DNA of 13,762 bases from Chroococcidiopsidaceae cyanobacterium CP_BM_RX_35 (GTDB taxonomy: Bacteria > Cyanobacteriota > Cyanobacteriia > Cyanobacteriales > Chroococcidiopsidaceae). Under the pieces are notes generated by a model. It was given only the letters and a program-made list of their open reading frames with translations. It ran no database searches and was not told the DNA's origin. The stretch lies in contig JAFAVL010000484.1 of the NCBI GenBank assembly GCA_019242465.1, positions 1 through 13,762 of the forward strand, given 5' to 3'. The translations under genes and the position numbers were made by a program. Shown one piece after another: positions 7,201 through 12,501 of this stretch; the first letter of the stretch is position 1; each line of letters begins with the position of its first letter.

Positions 7201-9549
7201 AGTGGCACGCATCCGTAAGTTTGGTGGTTTTGTACTCTCCTTAGATGTACTTCCATTAGCTGTGTTGGAGTTATTAGATGTACTGCCGTTATTTGTATTA
7301 GAGTCGATACCGCCTGTCATTGGCATTGTATCAGACCAAACTAAAGTGTAGGGGGTAGCTGTAGTCTCACCTGCTATGGGAGGGGTGTCAGGAATAGGAC
7401 TACTTGCAGGATCGTCAAGAGTCTTGTGCTGAGAGAGATCGGGAGGGAAGGAATCGGCTTTTAAAGCCTTAATTGAACTTCCTCGATTTTGATAAATTCC
7501 TGCTCCTGTAATGATGCGTAAACCCCCAACATCAGCATAAGAATTATCGGCACCAAGAGCGGCTTTTGCTTCCCAGAAACCATCTCTATCTGACATTCCT
7601 AGATCGAACAGTTTCTGCACTTGGGTAGTACGGTAGCGGGGCTTGTCATCAGGGTGAGTCCAATTAATATCACTACCAAGCATCTGACGCTCATTGCTAG
7701 CAACATAGTCGTCACCTTTTTTCCACAAAGCAGGGAGATTGTTTCCTACTTTGATGCGATCGCCCAATAGCATTTCTTTGCCATCCTGCTTCTGCTGATG
7801 AGGCCAAGTTGCTTCAAGCTGAGATGTGTTCAACTTAACCAAGTAAGTACTTTTAGCTTGCGCACTTGAGTTGCTGGAGCTACCTCCGGCAAACCCTTGA
7901 GTCAGTTGATTATTGGCGTCTAAAGGCTCTCTCCAATCTGATGGAGGCCCGATCACATTCGCAGGAAAAATATTGGGATCGATATTAGTTCCAGCGCTAT
8001 CATAAGGGTATTTCGCCCCAGATCCATCAGCTGCTGGGATTTCAGCATAAGGAACACGGCGGGTACGGTTTCTTAAATAAATTTCGAGTTCTTCTGCTAG
8101 AACGTTGTAAGTGTTTAAACTTGGGTCTGCATCAACGCGATTGGCAAATCTAGCTTTAACTTCTTCGGGGTATTGGGATATTGCTAAAACAGTATCCTTT
8201 TTAGGTGGTATGACAGAACAAGGATTAGCACTTTCTTGACAGTAGTAAGTAGAAAGTGCTGTCAGCTTCATGAGTGCAATTCGTTGGTTGTAGGCAGCAT
8301 CGTTATAAGCTATCTGAGAACCACCAGCACTATTTGTAGACTTGTGAACACCATCAATTTGGCTATAGTCAGGATTTTTTCCGTCAGCGTAATCTGAGTA
8401 CAAATCAACGTTGACAGGTGCTTGATCTATGGTGTCTGTGGTATTTCCAGTCCCCACATTACCGCCAACGTTAATCTTACTATTTTCCTGCTGGTAGAAG
8501 CAGGAATTTTTATTGCTAACTTGATATAGTTGAACAGAAGTTTCTTGATGTCCCCCAACTAATAAGTTGGCGTTAGTTTGAATTCTGCCATTGAGGTGAA
8601 AAGGTTTACTAGGCTCGCTGGGCGTTAGTTCTAGGTCATCTTGGAACCAAACTGTGTTGTGATTCAGCGGAATGAGACTGTAGTCTTGCTGAAACTCCAA
8701 TGCCGAAAAGCTGCGATCGCCTCTGTGAACTTCATAATTCCCTGGTGGAGGAGTCACAATCGGCACACTAGCAACGAAGACAAAGAAGCTCTTTTTTAAT
8801 TTGCCACCTGACTGATACCAATCAGAGTCACCCAGAGGAGTAGCGCTGGTGCGGAGGACGCTAGCGCACTGTCCGCTAAGTGTACCTTCATCTGTTGGTG
8901 CTGTTCTCGCCTCTAATGGATTTCTAGCGCGATTAAATCTTCCTGCAGCAGTTCCTGTTGTAGTGCGACTGGGACTGCGGAAGTAGATGCCGTAGAGGGT
9001 AAAGCTATCAAACTTGCCATTGTTATCTGTATCGACCGGAAACTTCCAGGCAGTTGTCAGCGTTTCATCATTTTCCAGCAAATAGGTGTTCCCAATCTGG
9101 GTTTCGATGCCGCCACTGCGATTAATATCGTAGGCAAGTTTTAAGCGAGTCTCATCACCAAATGTATATTTAGGATTGGTTTTGATGACATCATAGAGGG
9201 TGCGATCGGATGGGGTAGAGCGGGGCAGGTTGGAGTCGTTGAGTAGAGCATCTATTTTGGCTCTGGCGCGATCGATGCCTGGGTTAGCAGCATTGAACAC
9301 CACCTGATTCACCCTAACATCACTGGCGTTTCTCGCGCGATCAAAAGAGCGCAACAAGATCGCTGTCGTCAACAGAACCACAACCAGCGACACCATTACC
9401 ACCGTTGGTAACACGAAACCAGCTTGGGAAAGACGGGCTCTCCTAACGCCACTTAATAGCTTACGTTGTAGGCGTTTACTCGGATGTTGATTGACGGCAC
9501 TAGATAGTTGCCGAACCCGTCTAGTCTTGGCTCGCTTTCGGATTGACAT
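4207..9549 (-). CDS. hpsA: HpsA, large exported protein for hormogonium polysaccharide secretion
   Basis: A 1780-residue protein. The first 44 residues are strongly basic, followed by a prepilin-like site G44|FVLPT and a membrane helix (about 45-66). The +5 residue is Thr, not Glu, as in PilX-like proteins, which also share the NAANPGIDRARAKID motif after the helix. DTDNNGKFD at 173-181 looks like a calcium-binding loop. A Ser/Asn/Thr-rich linker lies near 747-770. Residues about 1425-1530 read as a DUF3494 ice-binding-like beta-solenoid. A Gly-rich linker and LQNFVRFLENWQ follow. The bulk should lie outside the inner membrane. The gene heads the pseudopilin operon and is needed for gliding and slime in N. 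punctiforme; its biochemical role is not known. The start at 9549 has AAAGGG about 7 bases upstream. Length and gene order match HpsA. Confidence 0.9.
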   Translation of the reverse strand: MSIRKRAKTRRVRQLSSAVNQHPSKRLQRKLLSGVRRARLSQAGFVLPTVVMVSLVVVLLTTAILLRSFDRARNASDVRVNQVVFNAANPGIDRARAKIDALLNDSNLPRSTPSDRTLYDVIKTNPKYTFGDETRLKLAYDINRSGGIETQIGNTYLLENDETLTTAWKFPVDTDNNGKFDSFTLYGIYFRSPSRTTTGTAAGRFNRARNPLEARTAPTDEGTLSGQCASVLRTSATPLGDSDWYQSGGKLKKSFFVFVASVPIVTPPPGNYEVHRGDRSFSALEFQQDYSLIPLNHNTVWFQDDLELTPSEPSKPFHLNGRIQTNANLLVGGHQETSVQLYQVSNKNSCFYQQENSKINVGGNVGTGNTTDTIDQAPVNVDLYSDYADGKNPDYSQIDGVHKSTNSAGGSQIAYNDAAYNQRIALMKLTALSTYYCQESANPCSVIPPKKDTVLAISQYPEEVKARFANRVDADPSLNTYNVLAEELEIYLRNRTRRVPYAEIPAADGSGAKYPYDSAGTNIDPNIFPANVIGPPSDWREPLDANNQLTQGFAGGSSSNSSAQAKSTYLVKLNTSQLEATWPHQQKQDGKEMLLGDRIKVGNNLPALWKKGDDYVASNERQMLGSDINWTHPDDKPRYRTTQVQKLFDLGMSDRDGFWEAKAALGADNSYADVGGLRIITGAGIYQNRGSSIKALKADSFPPDLSQHKTLDDPASSPIPDTPPIAGETTATPYTLVWSDTMPMTGGIDSNTNNGSTSNNSNTANGSTSKESTKPPNLRMRATAVYQYTKSSGTNQVPIACVSSYYDPSNATTAQNGKFGTDEGLPWGTGGSSLPPNPDPAITADVGSGRSNNGVVYPPPYTSDAARTAATATYMTELKAQARLMFPNGRIVNEPLQKALQKLGSSGSLIDNTKPLSLSENSAIDTAICSLKILDGTIGNPSDAVIPHGAIKEATFLDAREVKALDKKVATKQSQTNSQSQSNSTTYDVDKNFDLTLEQRQPLEIRVTEINLSSDDTKGITRKLMGSNEYLLPYSGIIYASRDDALPDASDTSVAGDLLSSTDFKLDPTRRPNGIRLINGSNLARTDDNAYLAAEKGLILATNLPVYIKGDFNPHLQPGDNTEMEEFTEKLVDDWGNFYNRAATLNPYYACRPGKTGCPTSYGDTWRPVTIISDAITLLSNNFQDGFRDLGDFDLRNNASGSAAAALLGNGFFDNNFVTSANWVDNDGFPTDKNQSSYLTNGVTPIQRRAQVYAYDTEICRQLPVSECQNWTSDGLDTSKPALLADRRYARRVAFTGGYDGNGYPKPQKTSTSPVSNALWFQTRDASGKASYDGNSNKNLFIFQPPEAPDLGFLRACQAYAPSASNAPSPTPCSPFASSDPPPYSPGQITNQISKVFNTLKAKTPQNPLVVSPTFSTIDIKDPSTQKIELAGGGEMLVYSAGGLNISKGVTITLSGDAMSIFVIVVNGNLSLANNAKVQLNGNGGVVGDNVYWVVGGAVTIGNGSTLIGNVLATGKITGSGLSGRAFSLVPEGVPTGITSLPFHQPRLVPVLQIHSPDGSPGGGGGNLAQGSGQLQKQWLQQADKNTTFNATFVSGNSPSRQNEEPAGLQNFVRFLENWQDITTNIKGNFIQFQRSAYATAPVAPIRLDQVNLNDGSLSLFGNNSTKYPTDSTSATSPFIPPYYSVPTRQWQFDTGLFSQSLDLFAQKFTQKSVELPDEFFREVGRDDPWIQTLACAADASDRLGGPGATYTQYAISDKNQRPPQCQADAPNYPVNPQNE
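4321..4328. repeat. HIP1 octamer GCGATCGC (one of four)
   Basis: Exact copies are present at 3494-3501, 4321-4328, 7756-7763 and 8713-8720, all inside hpsA or hpsC. This palindrome is strongly over-represented in many cyanobacteria and here serves as a taxonomic marker. Confidence 0.9.
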
Positions 9550-9568
9550 TGCTGCCCTTTTGTCAGAG

Positions 9569-9584
9569 TGTGATGAAAATCACA
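9569..9584. promoter_or_regulatory. Perfect CRP-type operator upstream of hpsA
   Basis: TGTGA-TGAAAA-TCACA matches the CRP consensus TGTGA-N6-TCACA at all ten specified bases. SyCRP1 of Synechocystis recognises this consensus and affects motility and a minor-pilin operon. Here the site lies 20 bp before the hpsA start and just downstream of the best -10 candidate, a position that fits repression or roadblock better than classical activation, unless the real promoter lies elsewhere. Confidence 0.65.
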
Positions 9585-9596
9585 AATTCCGACTCT

Positions 9597-9602
9597 ACTA
9601 TA
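9597..9602 (-). promoter_or_regulatory. Candidate -10 element of hpsA
   Basis: On the minus strand this reads TATAGT, one base from TATAAT. The best upstream hexamer, TTGGTC, is 19 bp away, so the -35 match is poor. Transcription would begin near 9590 and leave a leader of about 40 nt holding the CRP-type site. Confidence 0.35.
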
Positions 9603-9615
9603 ATCCTAAAGCTAA

Positions 9616-9672
9616 ATAGATGACCAACATTCTCCCGCTTAAAGAAAGTTGGAGAACGTTGAACTCATCTAT
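9616..9672 (-). repeat. Bipartite inverted repeat (hairpin) between ferredoxin gene and hpsA
   Basis: Outer arms ATAGATGA (9616-9623) and TCATCTAT (9665-9672) are perfect. Inner arms are 9625-9635 and 9651-9661 (11 bp), with a 15-nt loop. The only inner mismatch is A-C in plus-strand RNA but becomes a G-U pair in minus-strand RNA, the direction of both flanking genes. Opposite the inner join are 1 and 3 unpaired bases. There is no U-run after it, so it is not a standard intrinsic terminator. It may be a 3' stabiliser of the ferredoxin mRNA, a regulatory element for hpsA, or a small mobile repeat. Confidence 0.7.
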
Positions 9673-9698
9673 AACAACAATCCGTGCAGAAGTTTAAG

Positions 9699-9737
9699 AC
9701 TCTCCTCTATGCGCTCCGTGCCTCTGTGGTTCGTTAA
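9699..9737 (-). repeat. Dispersed cyanobacterial intergenic repeat
   Basis: The minus strand begins TTAACGAACCACAGAGGCA and continues with further GAG/CAGAGG-like units. It resembles a short repeat scattered through intergenic regions of many filamentous cyanobacteria, identified from memory of its look and not from a search. It starts about 12 bp after the ferredoxin stop codon. Confidence 0.45.
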
Positions 9738-9748
9738 CAACGATGTGA

Positions 9749-10102
9749 TTACGCTGCCAGTTCTTTCTCTTTATGAGTCATGATAGTGCAATCAGAAGTT
9801 GCGTATGCTCGACAGAGTAGTACGTACCCAGAAGCAATCTGGTCGTCATCTAAAAAAGACTGAGCAGACTGGTCAACTGATCCGGCTTTGAGCTGACCAG
9901 CACAGTAAGAGCAAGCACCTACACGACAAGCAGAGGGCAGCTTAACCCCTTTTGACATTGCCGCGTCGAGAATATACTGATTTTCGGAAACTCCGATTGT
10001 AGTATGGAGCCCTTCGGACTCATTAACAAAAGTTACTCTATGAGTGACTTTCTTTGTTGAATCATTCTTAGTCAGGTTTAACTGCTTGTAACTCATCATC
10101 AT
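9749..10102 (-). CDS. Plant-type [2Fe-2S] ferredoxin
   Basis: A 117-residue one-electron carrier. The cluster ligands are visible as C59-x4-C64-x2-C67 (CRVGACSYC) and C97 (LLCRAY), the classic chloroplast-type arrangement, with an extra Cys at 105. The beta-grasp domain starts near residue 21 (HRVTFVNE) and carries an N-terminal extension of about 20 polar residues compared with the usual 97-99 residue photosynthetic ferredoxin. The surface is acidic near FLDDDQ, and the C-terminus is EKELAA. Three ATGs in tandem open the gene; AGAGAGG lies just upstream and the first is used here. It sits alone between the repeat protein and hpsA, about 130 nt downstream of a c-di-AMP-type riboswitch. The partner enzyme is not visible. 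It is not clearly the main photosynthetic PetF, nor the heterocyst FdxH, so no symbol is given. Confidence 0.92.
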   Translation of the reverse strand: MMMSYKQLNLTKNDSTKKVTHRVTFVNESEGLHTTIGVSENQYILDAAMSKGVKLPSACRVGACSYCAGQLKAGSVDQSAQSFLDDDQIASGYVLLCRAYATSDCTIMTHKEKELAA

Positions 10103-10230
10103 CCTAACCTCTCTTGTACTTGTAACGAGCGGTGAGGTGGGCTCTAGAACCAGATAAGCTGCTACTTGTGATACTTAACAGCTATACCCGCAACGGAGAC
10201 CCTTAGGACAACGGCTATAATTGATCAGCT

Positions 10231-10355
10231 GATGTCAAAGGTGCTCCTCCCATTGCCTACGGAGTTAGCTGACGGGCTCAGACTGGAAGGTGTCTGTCTC
10301 AACTAGCGTGAAATTAGCCCCAAAAATTGGTTCCTCCGCTCCAAATTAGACAATC
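10231..10355 (-). promoter_or_regulatory. Probable c-di-AMP riboswitch (ydaO/yuaA class)
   Basis: On the minus strand the region has the class hallmarks: CGGAGGAACC, a small CCAA/TTGG hairpin followed by GGGG, then CCCGTCAGCTAACTCCGTA with GGC. GATTGTC (10355-10349) and GACATC (10236-10231) can pair as a closing helix with one bulge; CGGAG (10338-10334) can pair with CTCCG (10264-10260); CAGAC/GTCTG forms an internal hairpin. The class usually turns genes off when c-di-AMP binds. It would control the ferredoxin gene 129 nt downstream. I see no clear terminator in between, so the mode of control is open. Recognition is by motif memory, not a covariance search. Confidence 0.75.
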
Positions 10356-10406
10356 TGTGCCGCTTGTTTGGCGTCAGATTGCTGGTAATGAATTAGGCTA
10401 CCCACT

Positions 10407-10465
10407 CAGTAACTAAGTTTTCATTTGAAACTTTATGTGTGAATTCAAATGAGTTTAGTTGTCTG
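10407..10465 (-). repeat. Multi-part inverted repeat upstream of the riboswitch
   Basis: Perfect arms CATTTGAA (10422-10429) and TTCAAATG (10444-10451) enclose a 14-nt loop. Further out, AACTAA (10411-10416) pairs with TTAGTT (10455-10460) and CAG (10407-10409) with CTG (10463-10465), with short unpaired joins. It lies 113 bp after the stop of the repeat protein and about 50 bp before the riboswitch. It may be a terminator-like structure without a U-run, or an operator at the ferredoxin promoter. The rest of the 475-bp stretch 10103-10577 shows no gene; I see no convincing -35/-10 pair. Confidence 0.5.
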
Positions 10466-10577
10466 TGATACTAACCGAGCAAAAAAGCTAGGTATAACTA
10501 TCTTTAGAGAGATTTTGGCAACTATGGAATTAACTACTTCTGCAGCAACGACAGTTACGTTCTGTATTGATTGACAT

Positions 10578-11039
10578 TTAGTCTATGTAATCATTTGTTA
10601 TTTCAGGACTTTCAGCGTTATTTGATGCAATTGGACGATGACCATCTATGTTTAGAGTATCTCTAACCTCTAAATTACTGGGGTCAACTGGACGTTTGCC
10701 GTCTACGTTAAGAGTGCCATGAACAGGAAGATTACTAGATGCAATCGGACGCTGACCATCAACATTGAGAGTCTCCTGAACCTGAAACTCGCCTGAAGTA
10801 ACTGGACGCTGACCATCTATGTTCAAGGTGTCCGTAGCTTTTAAATTACTTGGGTCAACCGGACGCTGACCATCTATGTTAATTGTTTTGCGAACCTGTT
10901 GTGGTTTGCTAAGTGATGTTGAAGCATCTGTAGACTTATTTTGAGCTTGCTCAAGGTAGTTGCCAGATCTACCATCGGCGAACCCTTGAGTTTCATTAGT
11001 TACATCACTATTAACTTTATCTGTATTATCCGTACTCAT
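10578..11039 (-). CDS. Small protein with five 19-residue NIDGxRPV repeats, function unknown
   Basis: A 153-residue protein. Residues 1-51 are polar and low in complexity (Ser, Thr, Asn, Gln, Asp). Residues 52-146 are five repeats of exactly 19 residues, consensus T-L-N-I/V-D-G-Q-R-P-V/I-x5-L-x4. The tail is acidic (ITNDYID). There is no cysteine, signal peptide or membrane segment, so it is probably soluble. The start has a perfect AAGGAG 7 bp upstream. The DGxRP core recalls NRPV/NRPI-type repeat proteins common in cyanobacteria, whose role I do not know. It lies between hpsE and the ferredoxin gene, and an independent promoter is likely but was not identified. Repeats 1 and 4 share VDPSNL, and 3 and 5 share IAS, which suggests duplication of units larger than one. 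Confidence 0.85.
   Translation of the reverse strand: MSTDNTDKVNSDVTNETQGFADGRSGNYLEQAQNKSTDASTSLSKPQQVRKTINIDGQRPVDPSNLKATDTLNIDGQRPVTSGEFQVQETLNVDGQRPIASSNLPVHGTLNVDGKRPVDPSNLEVRDTLNIDGHRPIASNNAESPEITNDYID
10602..10886 (-). repeat. Five tandem 57-bp coding repeats
   Basis: On the plus strand the marker GGACG recurs at 10633, 10690, 10747, 10804 and 10861, spaced exactly 57 bp. The third base of many codons varies while the DGxRP core is kept, which points to selection on the protein. Confidence 0.9.
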
Positions 11040-11046
11040 TTTCTGA

Positions 11047-11052
11047 CTCCTT
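11047..11052 (-). promoter_or_regulatory. Strong Shine-Dalgarno of the repeat protein
   Basis: AAGGAG on the minus strand, 7 bp before the ATG at 11039. It is the best ribosome binding site in the window and fixes this start. Confidence 0.8.
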
Positions 11053-11120
11053 CATAAAGGGGTATTAGCGCCCGTGCTATGTTCAGTCCGACAGCTCAGT
11101 ACTACCAGATTACCTCAAGA

Positions 11121-11250
11121 TCACAGTCTTCCAATGGGCATCAGGCTCACTGGCTGTTCATTGGGTGACATCTGAAAAATCGACTTCACCTTGTTGTCGT
11201 CGAAACCACCGACAATAGCGTTCCAAGACCAAGAAACCTCGACAGAATTA
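11121..11250 (-). pseudogene. Remnant of a nitroreductase C-terminus
   Basis: Read on the minus strand to the TGA at 11121-11123, the sequence encodes AIVGGFDDNKVKSIFQMSP followed by NEQPVSLMPIGRL. This matches the C-terminal pattern of nitroreductase / SagB-type FMN enzymes (VGAFDD-x2-V-x3-L-x-LP-x-NEQPLYLIPVG). The family is normally about 200 or more residues; upstream the frame has no family features and runs into hpsE in another frame. There is no start or Shine-Dalgarno for such a short piece. I therefore read it as a decayed gene end left between hpsE and the repeat protein. Confidence 0.55.
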
Positions 11251-11304
11251 GTCCGCCTGGGCTGTTTACTTGCTGTGTTTATGCCCTTTGAACTTGCCGC
11301 TTCA

Positions 11305-12312
11305 CTAGACCTCTGATACTGGCTCAGACACCAACCAAGCAATGTCATAGGCAAGAGGAGGGAGTAGCGCCTCACGCTGACCAACCGCACGAGCATGACC
11401 ACATATCAGATCAAGGGGAGTGTCAAGGAGGTCATCAAGCAGACTGGGGACCTCAATACCCCTATGATTGAACTGAGTCACCGTGATCGGCACTTCTTTA
11501 AGGAGCCAGCGACTCAAACGGTAGCAATAATCATACCATCTCATTTCTTTCCCCAAACTGACCCCGTGTAGTTCATGCAAATAGCGATTCCCTTGCCCAT
11601 ACCGTCGCCACTGACTGCGTAACTCGTTCAGCGTTGAGCGATGCCTATGCTGCACAATTGCCTGTGCTGCCAAAATAAGCTGCCACTGACCGGATTGTAG
11701 AATTCGCCAGCACAAATCGGCATCCCCCCCTGTAATGAGGTAAGAACGAAATAGCCCTACCTGCTCTAGCACACGGCGACGCACTGCCAAGTTGGCTGTT
11801 TGCCCGTAAGGATAGAAGGGATGAGCCAGTGTGTGTTTCTGAGATAGGGTGGCATAGCGCTCTGCGTAACGCTCTAGCCAACCTGTGCTTGGTAAAGCCA
11901 GAATCTCTCCCGCCACCAAACCCACAGTGGGTTTGCCAAAGGGTTGAATTAATTGCCTCAGCCAGTCAGCCTGCGGGCGACAATCGGCGTCTGTGAAAGC
12001 CAAAAATTCCCCACGTGCCGCGCGGATGCCGACATTGCGGGCCGCATAAGAACTTTGAATCGTAGATTCCTGTAGTAGGCAAATTTGCATGGGATGGCTG
12101 GTTTGAACCAGAGTTTTCAGTAAAGAAGCCGTACGATCACCGCTGTTATTATCAACCAGCAGATATTCGGTTCGCTCTGCTGGGTAAGTTTGCTGCTGTA
12201 AGCAATCTACCAAGTCGGGCAAGTCACCCTCACCGTTGTAAATGGGGACAATCACAGAAACAAACGGTAACGTGGCGGTAGCAGGCGAAATCTGTGTTGG
12301 ATCGTCAATCAT
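11305..12312 (-). CDS. hpsE: Family 2 glycosyltransferase, probable HpsE
   Basis: A 335-residue GT-A fold enzyme that transfers a sugar from a nucleotide donor, presumably on the cytoplasmic face during hormogonium polysaccharide assembly. Landmarks are VSVIVPIYNGE (18-28), LLVDNNSGDRT (51-61), the metal-binding FTDADC (D108-A-D110), TGGDADLCWRI (194-204) with the acceptor-site acidic residues, QHRHRS (221-226) and QWRRYGQGN (234-242). There is no membrane segment strong enough to make it an integral protein. The start at 12312 follows no clear Shine-Dalgarno. Length and features fit HpsE; HpsF or HpsG are possible since all are glycosyltransferases. It is richer in GC than the next gene upstream and separated from it by 189 bp, so it probably has its own promoter. 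The natural donor and product are unknown. Confidence 0.85.
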   Translation of the reverse strand: MIDDPTQISPATATLPFVSVIVPIYNGEGDLPDLVDCLQQQTYPAERTEYLLVDNNSGDRTASLLKTLVQTSHPMQICLLQESTIQSSYAARNVGIRAARGEFLAFTDADCRPQADWLRQLIQPFGKPTVGLVAGEILALPSTGWLERYAERYATLSQKHTLAHPFYPYGQTANLAVRRRVLEQVGLFRSYLITGGDADLCWRILQSGQWQLILAAQAIVQHRHRSTLNELRSQWRRYGQGNRYLHELHGVSLGKEMRWYDYCYRLSRWLLKEVPITVTQFNHRGIEVPSLLDDLLDTPLDLICGHARAVGQREALLPPLAYDIAWLVSEPVSEV

Positions 12313-12463
12313 AAGTTATTGACTTGAAATTGTCAGGTCTGACTTCTCGCTTAATTTGTGGTCTAATGTTTTCTGGACCTTCACCCATATGGTTCTAATT
12401 TGGTAGCCCTATCTGTAGCCAGAATATAGTTAATTGAGGAAACTATGTTTCTATGTGACATGA

Positions 12464-12469
12464 ATTATA
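12464..12469 (-). promoter_or_regulatory. Candidate -10 element of hpsE
   Basis: TATAAT on the minus strand in an AT-rich stretch, about 150 bp before the hpsE start. No good -35 hexamer was found at 16-18 bp. A small inverted repeat ATAGTT/AACTAT (12426-12431, 12441-12446) lies just downstream. Confidence 0.25.
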
Positions 12470-12501
12470 TAAAATATTTACGTTTTCTTCAGAAATTAAA
12501 A

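Noticed and set aside
9616..9672. Intrinsic terminator of the ferredoxin gene
   Set aside because: The stem is strong, but no run of U follows on the minus strand, and the structure has an internal join. It is kept as an inverted repeat of unknown role.
10160..10195. AGCTG/CAGCT stem after the riboswitch as its expression platform terminator
   Set aside because: Only 5 bp with a 17-nt loop and no following U-tract; not supportable as a terminator.
10602..10886. CRISPR array, because of regular spacing
   Set aside because: The 57-bp period is continuous coding sequence in frame, with no unique spacers between identical repeats.
11121..11402. Frame of 93 codons overlapping the end of hpsE
   Set aside because: The part overlapping hpsE has no family features and no Shine-Dalgarno. 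Only the last 40 or so codons resemble a protein family, so it is reported as a pseudogene relic.
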